In this document: positions 25,023 to 33,972 of the stretch, piece after piece
Layout of the letters: each line of letters starts with the position of its first letter
Numbering within the stretch: position 1 is the first letter of the stretch
Assembly: GCA_013001965.1 (NCBI GenBank)
Contig: JABDLA010000054.1
Coordinates: 1-39,163, forward strand
DNA: 39,163 nucleotides
Direction: 5' to 3'
Origin: Flavobacteriaceae bacterium
Lineage (GTDB): Bacteria; Bacteroidota; Bacteroidia; Flavobacteriales; Flavobacteriaceae
Position numbers and translations under genes: made by a program
Notes under the pieces: model-generated
What the model saw: only the letters and a program-made list of their open reading frames with translations
The model's database searches: none
What the model was told of the DNA's origin: nothing

Positions 25023-27866
25023 ATGAAAGTATTTAAATTTTTTCTCGCCGCCTCTTTTTTAATCGCTTCTCAACTTTTTGCTCAACAACCGGCAAGCCCA
25101 GCTTCAGAAATCATGGATGCCTTGCAGCAGAAGAATAAAATGGCGCAAAATTCCTTAGTTAAAAATGTTCCTTTCGAAAATATCGGGCCGTCAATTATGA
25201 GTGGCCGGGTGACCGATTTGGCAGTTAATCCGGATGACCCCACTGAATTCTATGTAGCCTATGCCTCAGGAGGGCTGTGGCATACTATAAATAACGGCAC
25301 AACTTTTACTCCCGTTTTGGATTCCTCCGACACTCAAAATGTTGGCGATATCGCAGTCGATTGGAATTCCCGAACAATTTGGGTGGGAACTGGTGAAAAC
25401 AATTCCTCCCGATCCTCTTATGCCGGAATTGGGATTTTGAAATCAAATGATAATGGAAAGACCTGGTCTAATGTTGGACTGAATGATTCGCATCACATCG
25501 GTCGTATTTTGATCAATCCAAACAATGCTGATGAAGTTGTAATTGGGGTAACAGGTCATTTATATTCTCCAAATCAGGAGAGAGGCATATACAAAACAAT
25601 CGATGGCGGAAAGAGCTGGTCTCAAAAATTGTTTATCGATAATATGAGTGGGATCATAGACCTTCAGCATTCGCCAAATAATTTTAATGTGATGTTCGCG
25701 GCTTCTTGGACGAAGGACAGAAAAGCATGGAATTTTGATGGCAGCGGAAATAATTCAGCCATCTATAAATCAACAGATGCAGGTGAGACCTGGACAAAAG
25801 TTTCAAATGACGGCAGTGGTTTTCCAACTGGTCGTGGCGTTGGCCGGATAGGTCTGGCCATATATGATGAAAATACAGTCTATGCCATCCATGACAATCA
25901 ATTCAGACGGCCCGACAAATCGGGAGGTCCAAGAGGCCAGGGCCTGTCAAAGGATGACTTCAAAAGCATGACTGTTGAAGCCTTCCTGAAACTGGACGAT
26001 AAAAAACTTAATGGTTTCTTGAGATCGAATGGATTTCCTGATAAATATAAAGCTGATACGGTCAAACAAATGGTACGAAACAGCAGCGTAAAACCAATCG
26101 ATCTGGCCAAATACCTGGAAGACGCGAATTCATTATTATTTGATACTCCGGTGATCGGGGCAGAGGTATATGTATCAAGAGACGGAGGTACAAGTTGGAC
26201 AAAAACCAACGACGATTATTTGGATGGGATCTATTTCAGTTATGGCTATTATTTCGGACATATTTATGTCTCACCGGCAAATTCCGATCATATTTATATT
26301 TATGGGGTCCCCATTTTGAAGTCTAAGGACGGAGGCAAGTCCTATACCTCAATAAGTGCCGAGAATGTACATGCAGATCATCATGCGCTTTGGATCAATC
26401 CGAAGAATCCAAATCACTTGATTGATGGGAATGATGGCGGCGTCAATATTACCTATGATGATGGCGAAAACTGGATCAAGAATAATATGCCATCGGTTGG
26501 TCAATTTTATGCGATTAATGTTGACAATGAAGAACCCTATAATGTATATGGCGGATTACAAGATAACGGCGTTTGGGCCGGGCCACATAATGCTCCTGAA
26601 GACAAGAGCTGGCACCAACGCGGCCAATATCCCTGGGAGGCCATTATGGGAGGCGATGGCATGCAGGTTGAGATCGATTCAAGAGATGCCAATATTGTTT
26701 ATACAGGATTTCAATTCGGGAATTATTTCAGGATAAACAGGGAATCTGGAGAGACCAAACGATTTAACATTAAACACGAATTGGGAGATACGCCTTATCG
26801 CTTCAACTGGCAAACTCCAATACAATTATCTCCGCATAATCAGGATATCGTTTATTTCGGTGGCAATAAATTATTGAGATCGATGAATAAAGGCGATGAC
26901 TGGGAAGCAATCAGTGATGATTTAACAACCGGAGGAAAAAAAGGAAATGTGGCTTATGGGACTTTGACCTCAATTAGTGAAAGCCCGTTTCAATTTGGTT
27001 TGATCTATGTTGGCAGTGATGACGGCTATATTCATGTGACGAAAAATGGGGGCGGCAATTGGGATCGAATTTCCGATAATCTCCCTAAAGATCTTTGGGT
27101 ATCAAGAGTGATCGCTTCACAACATAAAAAAGAACGTGTATATGCGACCTTGAATGGGTATCGCTGGGACGATTTTAAAGTGTATGTTTATGTAAGTGAC
27201 AACTATGGTAGGACCTGGAATTCAATAAGCGGAAACATTCCAATGTCACCGGTAAACGTAATAAAAGAAGATCCTGAGAATGAAAATGTATTGTATTTAG
27301 GAACCGATAACGGTGCATATGTGTCCTTTGATCGCGGGCAGTCGTGGGAAGTTTTCAGTAAGGGATTACCCAATGTTGCATTTCATGACCTGGTCATACA
27401 GGCGAAGGCTAAGGATTTGGTATTGGGGACTCATGGCAGAAGCATTTACCGGGCGGATATTTCGGCATTGCAAAAAATGAATCCGTCTTTGAACAATAAG
27501 GCTATAACCTTATTCGATACAAAACCTGTACGTCATTCAAGACGATGGGGCGGCCGATTTATTCAATGGATGGATGCCTTTGAAAGCTCAACCTCTTTCT
27601 CCTTTTATGCGAATTCAGGAGGATCAAAAGACCTAAAAATCCTTTCCGAAGGAGGTTCTGAATTAAATGCGATCAATGTCCAGGCTGATAAAGGATTTAA
27701 CTATGCCAATTATGATATGTCTATAACCGAAGCCGGTAAGGATGCTTTGATGAAAGAGGATACCAGCATAAGAATCAATAAAGCACAAAACGGGAAATAT
27801 TATTTACCAAAAGGGAAATATAAAATTCAAATTGGAAATGAGACAACCGATTTTGAAATTAACTAA
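25023..27866 (+). CDS. Secreted BNR/sortilin-type beta-propeller protein (glycosyl-hydrolase-like)
   Basis: A 947-residue exported protein (signal MKVFKFFLAASFLIASQLFAQ). It carries two sets of BNR/Asp-box repeats: S-x-D-x-G-x-x-W motifs such as SNDNGKTWSNVG, TIDGGKSWSQ, STDAGETWTKV, SRDGGTSWTK, SKDGGKSYTSI, VSDNYGRTWNSI and SFDRGQSWEVF. The motif GGDGMQVEID and the GTHGRSIYRADIS ending typify the VPS10/sortilin-like family of Bacteroidota, often labelled glycosyl hydrolase. Enzymatic activity is not proven by these repeats, which are structural. A small C-terminal beta domain ends KGKYKIQIGNETTDFEIN; no T9SS sorting signal is evident. It precedes sdhC by 115 bases and that operon has its own promoter. 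Confidence 0.87.
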   Translation: MKVFKFFLAASFLIASQLFAQQPASPASEIMDALQQKNKMAQNSLVKNVPFENIGPSIMSGRVTDLAVNPDDPTEFYVAYASGGLWHTINNGTTFTPVLDSSDTQNVGDIAVDWNSRTIWVGTGENNSSRSSYAGIGILKSNDNGKTWSNVGLNDSHHIGRILINPNNADEVVIGVTGHLYSPNQERGIYKTIDGGKSWSQKLFIDNMSGIIDLQHSPNNFNVMFAASWTKDRKAWNFDGSGNNSAIYKSTDAGETWTKVSNDGSGFPTGRGVGRIGLAIYDENTVYAIHDNQFRRPDKSGGPRGQGLSKDDFKSMTVEAFLKLDDKKLNGFLRSNGFPDKYKADTVKQMVRNSSVKPIDLAKYLEDANSLLFDTPVIGAEVYVSRDGGTSWTKTNDDYLDGIYFSYGYYFGHIYVSPANSDHIYIYGVPILKSKDGGKSYTSISAENVHADHHALWINPKNPNHLIDGNDGGVNITYDDGENWIKNNMPSVGQFYAINVDNEEPYNVYGGLQDNGVWAGPHNAPEDKSWHQRGQYPWEAIMGGDGMQVEIDSRDANIVYTGFQFGNYFRINRESGETKRFNIKHELGDTPYRFNWQTPIQLSPHNQDIVYFGGNKLLRSMNKGDDWEAISDDLTTGGKKGNVAYGTLTSISESPFQFGLIYVGSDDGYIHVTKNGGGNWDRISDNLPKDLWVSRVIASQHKKERVYATLNGYRWDDFKVYVYVSDNYGRTWNSISGNIPMSPVNVIKEDPENENVLYLGTDNGAYVSFDRGQSWEVFSKGLPNVAFHDLVIQAKAKDLVLGTHGRSIYRADISALQKMNPSLNNKAITLFDTKPVRHSRRWGGRFIQWMDAFESSTSFSFYANSGGSKDLKILSEGGSELNAINVQADKGFNYANYDMSITEAGKDALMKEDTSIRINKAQNGKYYLPKGKYKIQIGNETTDFEIN

Positions 27867-27923
27867 CTGATTTCTTATATGGCGTTTAATATCATTCTAA
27901 ATAATAAATAAACCACTTATCTT

Positions 27924-27955
27924 TTTGTCTATGATTTAATTGAGGTGTATTTTTG
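27924..27955 (+). promoter_or_regulatory. Consensus promoter of sdhCAB
   Basis: TTTG (27924-27927), a 20-base spacer and TATTTTTG (27948-27955) match the Bacteroidota consensus fully. The first codon of sdhC is 26 bases downstream, which also excludes the earlier start at 27940. Confidence 0.8.
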
Positions 27956-27981
27956 CCCAAGTTAATTTAACTACCATAACA

Positions 27982-28659
27982 ATGAGTGGAATTTTTAGTT
28001 CTTCAATAGGAAGAAAGTTTGCCATGGCACTCTCTGCTTTCTTTCTTATGTTTTTCCTACTACAACATTTTGCAATAAACGTTACCTCGGTATTTAGTGC
28101 TGATGCATTTAATGAAATTTCCCATTTTATGGGAACTAATCCATTGATCCAATATGTATTACAACCTATTTTGATTTTTGCTGTGGTTTTTCATTTTGTC
28201 ATGGGCTTTATTCTTGAAATAAAAAACAGGAAAGCCCGTGATCACAATTATGCCAAAAATGCCGGACATGCCAACTCGACATGGATGAGTCGGAATATGT
28301 TCTGGTCAGGAATGGTAATCCTCGCATTTCTTGGTTTACATTTTTATGATTTTTGGTTTCCTGAGATCAACACCAAATTTATAGAGGGAGATTGGTCAGG
28401 GATGCATGATGGTGAATTCAGATACTTCCATGAATTACAGGAAAAATTCCTAAGTCCGGTTCGCGTTAGCCTTTATGTTCTGGCCTTCGTATTATTGGCG
28501 ATGCATTTGCTGCATGGTTTTAGTTCTGCATTTCAATCGGTGGGAGCCAACAATAAATATACTGAAGGACTGAAATTATTCGGAAGACTTTATGCCATTT
28601 TAATTCCTTTGGGATTTGTTGTCATAGCGGTTTACCATCATTTTAATCATATTCATTAA
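27982..28659 (+). CDS. sdhC: Succinate dehydrogenase cytochrome b subunit
   Basis: A 225-residue five-helix membrane anchor of the type B (di-heme) succinate:quinone oxidoreductase, one gene replacing separate SdhC and SdhD. Histidines in the membrane helices (H29, H71, H120, H175 or H178) are candidate axial ligands of the two hemes. The start [18 protein letters not shown] at 27982 was preferred over the longer frame from 27940 because the promoter -7 box overlaps that extension. First gene of sdhCAB; 13 bases separate it from sdhA. Confidence 0.94.
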   Translation: MSGIFSSSIGRKFAMALSAFFLMFFLLQHFAINVTSVFSADAFNEISHFMGTNPLIQYVLQPILIFAVVFHFVMGFILEIKNRKARDHNYAKNAGHANSTWMSRNMFWSGMVILAFLGLHFYDFWFPEINTKFIEGDWSGMHDGEFRYFHELQEKFLSPVRVSLYVLAFVLLAMHLLHGFSSAFQSVGANNKYTEGLKLFGRLYAILIPLGFVVIAVYHHFNHIH

Positions 28660-28672
28660 TACGATATTAAGA

Positions 28673-30685
28673 ATGGCATTAAATTCTAAAATACCATCAG
28701 GTCCAATCGAAGATAAATGGACCAATTATAAAAATAAGATCGATTTGGTTAACCCTGCCAATAAGCGTAACATTGATGTCATTGTTGTAGGAACAGGCTT
28801 GGCTGGAGGCTCGGCAGCAGCCACTTTGGCTGAATTGGGTTATAATGTGAAAGCCTTTTGTTTCCAGGATTCACCAAGAAGAGCGCATTCCATTGCGGCC
28901 CAGGGCGGGATAAATGCGGCAAAAAATTATCAGGGTGATGGTGATTCTGTATATCGATTATTCTATGATACAGTCAAAGGTGGGGATTACAGATCTCGTG
29001 AAGCGAATGTCTATCGACTTGCTGAAGTATCATCAAATATCATCGATCAATGTGTGGCCCAAGGGGTTCCTTTTGCCCGAGATTATGGCGGACTTCTTGA
29101 TAACCGTTCGTTTGGAGGTGTTTTGGTTTCCAGAACTTTTTATGCAAAAGGGCAGACCGGACAACAACTGCTTTTAGGGGCCTATTCGGCCATGAATCGG
29201 CAAATAGGACGAGGCAAGATCAAAATGTACAATCGCCATGAAATGCTGGACGTTGTAATTGTTGATGGAAAAGCACGAGGGATAATTACAAGAAACCTGG
29301 TCAACGGCAAGATCGAAAGACATTCGGCTCATGCTGTTGTATTAGGGACAGGAGGCTATGGAAATGTTTTCTTCTTATCGACAAATGCCATGGGCAGTAA
29401 TGTTACCGCTGCATGGAAAGCTCATAAACGCGGTGCTTATTTTGCAAATCCCTGCTATACTCAAATCCATCCAACCTGTATTCCGGTTTCCGGTGAGCAT
29501 CAGTCCAAATTAACATTGATGTCGGAGTCATTACGAAATGACGGTCGTATATGGGTGCCAAAGAAAAAAGAAGATGTTGAAGCCATTCGTAATGGAAGCT
29601 TGAAACCTACAGATTTGGCGGAAGACGATCGCGACTACTATTTGGAAAGACGCTACCCGGCCTTTGGAAATCTCGTTCCAAGAGATGTAGCGTCACGAGC
29701 AGCAAAAGAACGCTGTGACGCCGGTTTTGGGGTTAACGCTACTGGTGAGGCCGTCTATTTAGATTTTGCAGATGCTATTATAAGATATGGCAAAGAACAG
29801 GCCCATGTAAAAGGACTGGATGAAGATAATCCAACCCTGATAAAGAAGCTTGGAAAAGAAGTTGTTAAGGCAAAATATGGCAATCTGTTTCAGATGTATG
29901 AAAAGATCGTTGATCAGAATCCATATGAAACTCCTATGATGATCTATCCTGCTGTGCATTATACTATGGGTGGTGTTTGGGTAGACTACGACCTGATGAC
30001 TACAGTACCTGGATTGTATTGTATTGGTGAGGCCAATTTCTCTGATCACGGTGCAAATCGACTTGGAGCTTCGGCACTGATGCAAGGGCTCGCAGATGGT
30101 TATTTTGTGCTACCATATACCATTGGAAATTATTTATCGAACGATATTAGAACCGGACCGATTTCAACAGATACTCCCGAATTTGAAGCTGCCGAAAAAG
30201 GCGTTAGGGAAACCATTGACAAACTCATTAATAATAAAGGGACGCATTCTGTAGATTATTACCATAAGAAGTTAGGAAAGATCATGTGGAATAAGGTTGG
30301 GATGTCAAGAAATGCCAAAGGACTTAAAGAAGCAATTTCAGAAATTAAGGCCTTACGTGTTGAATTCTGGGAAGGTGTCAAGATTCCCGGAACTGCCAAT
30401 GAATACAATGAAGAATTAGCTAAGGCTGGACGTGTTGCTGACTTCCTGGAACTTGGCGAACTTTTTGCGAAGGATGCCTTGGACAGAAATGAATCTTGTG
30501 GTGGACATTACAGGGAAGAATCGGTTGAAGAAAGTGGTGATCAAAAAGGTGAAGCGAAACGGGATGATGAAAACTTCAAGTTTGTATCAGCCTGGGAATA
30601 CAAAGGTGAACCAAGTGATGCCGTCTTACATAAGGAGCATCTCATTTTTGAAAATATTGAATTGAAGCAGCGAAGCTATAAATAA
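28673..30685 (+). CDS. sdhA: Succinate dehydrogenase flavoprotein subunit
   Basis: A 670-residue FAD subunit oxidising succinate to fumarate. The dinucleotide-binding [19 protein letters not shown] begins near 38. [15 protein letters not shown] carries H72 for covalent flavin attachment. Other signatures are the substrate-domain QIHPTCI, the arginine-rich VPRDVASRA, and the C-terminal MGGVWVDYD and [21 protein letters not shown]. The length is typical of type B enzymes in Bacteroidota. It follows sdhC closely and ends 9 bases before sdhB. Confidence 0.97.
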   Translation: MALNSKIPSGPIEDKWTNYKNKIDLVNPANKRNIDVIVVGTGLAGGSAAATLAELGYNVKAFCFQDSPRRAHSIAAQGGINAAKNYQGDGDSVYRLFYDTVKGGDYRSREANVYRLAEVSSNIIDQCVAQGVPFARDYGGLLDNRSFGGVLVSRTFYAKGQTGQQLLLGAYSAMNRQIGRGKIKMYNRHEMLDVVIVDGKARGIITRNLVNGKIERHSAHAVVLGTGGYGNVFFLSTNAMGSNVTAAWKAHKRGAYFANPCYTQIHPTCIPVSGEHQSKLTLMSESLRNDGRIWVPKKKEDVEAIRNGSLKPTDLAEDDRDYYLERRYPAFGNLVPRDVASRAAKERCDAGFGVNATGEAVYLDFADAIIRYGKEQAHVKGLDEDNPTLIKKLGKEVVKAKYGNLFQMYEKIVDQNPYETPMMIYPAVHYTMGGVWVDYDLMTTVPGLYCIGEANFSDHGANRLGASALMQGLADGYFVLPYTIGNYLSNDIRTGPISTDTPEFEAAEKGVRETIDKLINNKGTHSVDYYHKKLGKIMWNKVGMSRNAKGLKEAISEIKALRVEFWEGVKIPGTANEYNEELAKAGRVADFLELGELFAKDALDRNESCGGHYREESVEESGDQKGEAKRDDENFKFVSAWEYKGEPSDAVLHKEHLIFENIELKQRSYK

Positions 30686-30694
30686 AGGATTGCT

Positions 30695-31441
30695 ATGAAT
30701 CTTACATTAAAAATATGGCGACAGAAAAGCGCCGATCATAAAGGTCAGTTGGTCGATTACATAATCGAGGAGGTCTCTCCGGATATGTCTTTTCTTGAGA
30801 TGTTGGATGTACTGAACGATCAACTCATAAGTAAGGATGAAGAACCTATTGCGTTTGATCATGATTGCCGTGAAGGCATTTGTGGGATGTGCTCCCTGTA
30901 TATAAATGGTGAGGCTCACGGACCAGATAGAGGTATTACCACGTGCCAACTTCATATGCGGAAATTTAAAGATGGTGATACCATTTATATTGAACCTTTC
31001 CGGGCAAAGGCATTTCCAATAATCAAAGACCTTATCGTTGACCGAAGCGCGTTTGAACGCATTCAACATGCGGGCGGATTTATTTCGGTGAACACATCTG
31101 GGAATACCCAGGATGCGAACGCAATTCCCATTTCAAAAGATGCTGCCGATGAAGCCATGGATGCGGCAACTTGTATTGGTTGTGGCGCTTGTGTTGCCAG
31201 TTGTAAAAATTCTTCGGCCATGCTTTTTGTGGGAGCCAAAGTATCACAATATGCTTTATTGCCTCAAGGCCAAATTGAAGCCACTGACCGTGTTTTGAAT
31301 ATGGTTAAACAAATGGACGAGGAAGGCTTCGGAAATTGCACCAATACCGGTGCCTGCGAAGTTGAATGCCCGAAAGGTATTTCACTTGAGAACATTGCAA
31401 GAATGAACAGTGAATATCTCAAGGCCAGTCTGAAAGGCTAA
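30695..31441 (+). CDS. sdhB: Succinate dehydrogenase iron-sulfur subunit
   Basis: A 248-residue electron-transfer subunit. The [2Fe-2S] ligands are C58, C63, C66 (CREGICGMC) and C84. Cysteines at 160, 163, 166 and 170 ([11 protein letters not shown]) plus 215, 221 and 225 serve the [4Fe-4S] and [3Fe-4S] clusters. All are present, so the complex should be functional. It carries a rare SD-like AAAGGA six bases before its ATG. A terminator follows. Its clusters are a likely local client of the suf system. Confidence 0.97.
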   Translation: MNLTLKIWRQKSADHKGQLVDYIIEEVSPDMSFLEMLDVLNDQLISKDEEPIAFDHDCREGICGMCSLYINGEAHGPDRGITTCQLHMRKFKDGDTIYIEPFRAKAFPIIKDLIVDRSAFERIQHAGGFISVNTSGNTQDANAIPISKDAADEAMDAATCIGCGACVASCKNSSAMLFVGAKVSQYALLPQGQIEATDRVLNMVKQMDEEGFGNCTNTGACEVECPKGISLENIARMNSEYLKASLKG

Positions 31442-31467
31442 ATATTGTAATTTAATCTCATAAAAGG

Positions 31468-31496
31468 AATCCTTAGCTTTGGCTTGGGATTTTTTT
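31468..31496 (+). terminator. Intrinsic terminator of sdhCAB
   Basis: AATCCTTAGC pairs with GCTTGGGATT around a short T-rich loop, with one mismatch and one wobble, and is followed by a run of T. Confidence 0.75.
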
Positions 31497-31510
31497 ATTA
31501 GCTTTAGTTC

Positions 31511-32656
31511 ATGCAATTACCTCCTTCCAAACTCCCTGATTTAAAAACCACGATTTTTTCGGTAATGAGCGCCTTGGCCTACGAGCACGGAGCCATTAAT
31601 TTATCACAAGGCTTTCCAAATTTTAAAGGCGATCAAACATTATTTGACCTTGTAAGTAAGGCCATGAATGCCGGATATAATCAATATGCACCAATGCCTG
31701 GATCAATGGCATTGAGAAAAGCCATCGCAAGAAAGTTCGAGCTGTTATATGATTCATCCTATAAGCCCGAAAGTGAGATCACCGTAACTGCTGGTGCAAC
31801 TCAGGCAATATTCACTGCAATTACAGCCTTGATTAGAAAGGGAGATGAAGTCATTGTTTTTCGTCCGGCCTATGACTGCTATGTGCCAACAATAGAGTTA
31901 AATGGAGGAAAGGCCATTTCAATTCAACTACATCATCCAGATTATAAAGTCGATTGGAATGAAGTGCGTATGAAGATCAATTCAAATACCAGGATGATCA
32001 TCATCAATTCTCCGCATAATCCCAGCGGTACAATTTTTTCTAAGGAGGATATGATGTCACTTCAAAAGCTTACTGAAAACACCAATATTATAGTTCTGAG
32101 TGATGAGGTCTATGAACACATCATTTTTGATAACGAAACCCATCATAGTGTTTGCTCATTTCCAGATTTGAAATCACGAAGTTTAATTACGGCCTCTTTC
32201 GGTAAGACCTTTCATAATACAGGTTGGAAAACAGGCTATTGTTGCGCACCAAAGTCATTGATGGAGGAGTTCAGAAAAGTGCATCAATTTAATGTCTTTA
32301 GTGTGAATCACCCTGTTCAGGTCGCATTAGCTGAATACCTGGCGACACCAGATCATTATAACGATTTAGCACGCTTCTATCAGGACAAGCGCGATTTGTT
32401 CTTAAGTTTGATCAAAGGTTCGCGCTTTGAATTCAAACCTTCAAAAGGGACCTATTTTCAAACAGTTGATTATTCAAACATTAGTTCAGAGGACGATCTA
32501 AGTTTTGCGCGACGGCTTACCATGGAGAAAGGCGTGGCTGCCATTCCGAATTCAGCCTTTAATCACGATCATTTTGATCAACACACGATTAGATTCTGTT
32601 TTGCCAAAACCGATGATACTCTTAAACGGGCAGCAAATATTCTACAACAGATCTAA
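31511..32656 (+). CDS. PLP-dependent aminotransferase, methionine/glutamine transaminase type
   Basis: A 381-residue class I aminotransferase closest in pattern to the methionine aminotransferase YbdL / kynurenine aminotransferase group. Landmarks are INLSQGFPNF (29-38), YAPMPGSMALRKAIA (59-73), TAGATQAIF (93-101), NSPHNPSGT (166-174), SDEVYEH (197-203) and the PLP lysine K232 in SFGKTFHNTGWKTGY, plus the C-terminal IRFCFAK with the carboxylate-binding Arg. It probably exchanges amino groups between methionine or glutamine and 2-oxo acids. An omega-amidase-like gene lies 0.5 kb downstream, supporting a glutamine-transaminase route. Its 3' end overlaps the facing GNAT gene by 15 bases. Confidence 0.9.
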   Translation: MQLPPSKLPDLKTTIFSVMSALAYEHGAINLSQGFPNFKGDQTLFDLVSKAMNAGYNQYAPMPGSMALRKAIARKFELLYDSSYKPESEITVTAGATQAIFTAITALIRKGDEVIVFRPAYDCYVPTIELNGGKAISIQLHHPDYKVDWNEVRMKINSNTRMIIINSPHNPSGTIFSKEDMMSLQKLTENTNIIVLSDEVYEHIIFDNETHHSVCSFPDLKSRSLITASFGKTFHNTGWKTGYCCAPKSLMEEFRKVHQFNVFSVNHPVQVALAEYLATPDHYNDLARFYQDKRDLFLSLIKGSRFEFKPSKGTYFQTVDYSNISSEDDLSFARRLTMEKGVAAIPNSAFNHDHFDQHTIRFCFAKTDDTLKRAANILQQI

Positions 32657-33160
32657 TTTCATCAACCAATCGGTTTGTTTATCCTGTCCTACAAAATAGG
32701 GATGAGAGCCAATTTTTTGAAAGCCATGGCGTTCATAAAAACGAATGGCGGCTGTATTTTTTTCCCAGACACCCAGCCAAAGCACCTCATGATTATTTGC
32801 TTTGGCGATCTTGATGATTTCATTTAACAATTGATTGCCTAAGCCTTTATTTTGATACGATTCTAAGATATATATGCGTTCAAGTTCGATACTGTCGCCA
32901 TCCATCGATTCGGTTTGAGCTGCCTTTGAATTCAATTTAAAATATCCAATGAGTTCATCGTCCAGATAAGCAAAGTAAAATAAGGAATCGGGATTATTCA
33001 ATTGACCTGCAATGCTTTCTCTACTGAATGCTTCCTTGATGTAGTCTTGAAAATCCTTAGGGTCATTATGTTTTTCAAATGCATGAATAAAGGTCTCTCT
33101 GGAAATTTGTATGAGAACATCCAGGTCATTATTGGTACATATTTTATGAGATAAGGCCAC
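32642..33160 (-). CDS. GNAT family N-acetyltransferase, GTG start
   Basis: A 172-residue GCN5-related acetyltransferase. LERIYILESYQNKGLGNQLL is the acetyl-CoA pyrophosphate-binding motif A (Q-x-x-G-x-G form). WLGVWEKNTAAIRFYERHGFQKIG is motif B with the usual Tyr. The substrate is unknown. The open frame reaches back to a TTG at 33214, but it lacks ATG. GTG 33160 starts right before the first beta strand (ALSHKICTNNDLDVL) and is the most plausible start; an ATT at 33178 cannot be excluded. Divergent from the nitrilase with about 29 bases between starts, convergent and overlapping with the aminotransferase. Confidence 0.85.
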   Translation of the reverse strand: MALSHKICTNNDLDVLIQISRETFIHAFEKHNDPKDFQDYIKEAFSRESIAGQLNNPDSLFYFAYLDDELIGYFKLNSKAAQTESMDGDSIELERIYILESYQNKGLGNQLLNEIIKIAKANNHEVLWLGVWEKNTAAIRFYERHGFQKIGSHPYFVGQDKQTDWLMKLDLL

Positions 33161-33178
33161 AATTTCTATCGAATTAAT

Positions 33179-33186
33179 TACATTTG
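33179..33186 (+). promoter_or_regulatory. -7 promoter element of the nitrilase gene
   Basis: TACATTTG ends three bases before GTG 33190 and contains the alternative TTG at 33184, so transcription starting downstream would give a leaderless GTG-initiated mRNA. Confidence 0.5.
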
Positions 33187-33189
33187 AGT

Positions 33190-33972
33190 GTGCAAGATAC
33201 CTTGAAAATAGCAATTATTCAATCCGATCTGATTTGGGAAGATCCGGTTCAAAATCGTACTAATTTTACAAAGAAAATAAAGTCCATAAGTGAGGCGGTT
33301 GATATTATTCTTCTTCCGGAGATGTTTACTTCCGGCTTTACAATGACGCCTGAAAATGTTGCAGAAACAATGAATGGCGAATCGATTCAGTGGATGCGCG
33401 ATATTTCATCAAAGCGCGATGCTGCTGTTGGAGGCAGCCTGGTTATTTCTGAAAATGGCAATTATTATAACCGCTTTGTATTTGCTCAGCCCGATGGTAC
33501 GATCAAAACATATGATAAAAGGCATACATTCACCTTTGCGGGAGAGGACAAAGTCTATACTTCAGGAAAGGAAAAATGTGTAATTGAATATTTAGGCTGG
33601 AAAATTTGCCTGATGATCTGTTATGATCTACGCTTTCCTGTTTGGTCAAGAAACACCGAAGCTTATGACCTTCTGGTGTATGTCGCGAATTGGCCTAAGC
33701 CCAGAATATCAGCCTGGGATACCTTACTTCAGGCGAGGGCGATTGAGAATATGTGCTATTGCGTTGGCGTTAACCGGGTTGGTGAAGACGTCAATAATAA
33801 TGAATACCCAGGCCATTCAGCCCTTTATGATGGCCTTGGAAAATGCCTTACTCAAAACTTAGAAAACACAGAGCAAATTGAGATCATTTCAATACATAAA
33901 AATCATATCCAGGAGATCCGCAATACCTTTCATTTTCTGGACGATAAGGACGATTTTAGTCTTGTAAAATAA
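33190..33972 (+). CDS. Nitrilase-family amidohydrolase, omega-amidase-like; GTG start
   Basis: A 260-residue carbon-nitrogen hydrolase with the full catalytic triad: E44 in LLPEMFTSGF, K110 in TYDKRHTF and C144 in ICYDLRFP. WPKPRISAWDTLLQARAIEN and NRVGEDVNN agree with the Nit2/YafV omega-amidase branch, which hydrolyses 2-oxoglutaramate and related products made by glutamine or methionine transaminases. The nearby aminotransferase fits that role. GTG 33190 (QDTLKIAIIQSD follows) is preferred to the TTG at 33184, which lies in the -7 box. The 3' end overlaps the facing lipoprotein gene by 17 bases. Confidence 0.9.
   Translation: MQDTLKIAIIQSDLIWEDPVQNRTNFTKKIKSISEAVDIILLPEMFTSGFTMTPENVAETMNGESIQWMRDISSKRDAAVGGSLVISENGNYYNRFVFAQPDGTIKTYDKRHTFTFAGEDKVYTSGKEKCVIEYLGWKICLMICYDLRFPVWSRNTEAYDLLVYVANWPKPRISAWDTLLQARAIENMCYCVGVNRVGEDVNNNEYPGHSALYDGLGKCLTQNLENTEQIEIISIHKNHIQEIRNTFHFLDDKDDFSLVK

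Noticed and set aside
25898-26209. 103-codon minus-strand frame
   Set aside because: Shadow within the BNR-repeat protein, whose repeats continue through the region.
30707-31069. 120-codon minus-strand frame
   Set aside because: Antisense shadow of sdhB, which has all cluster-ligating cysteines.
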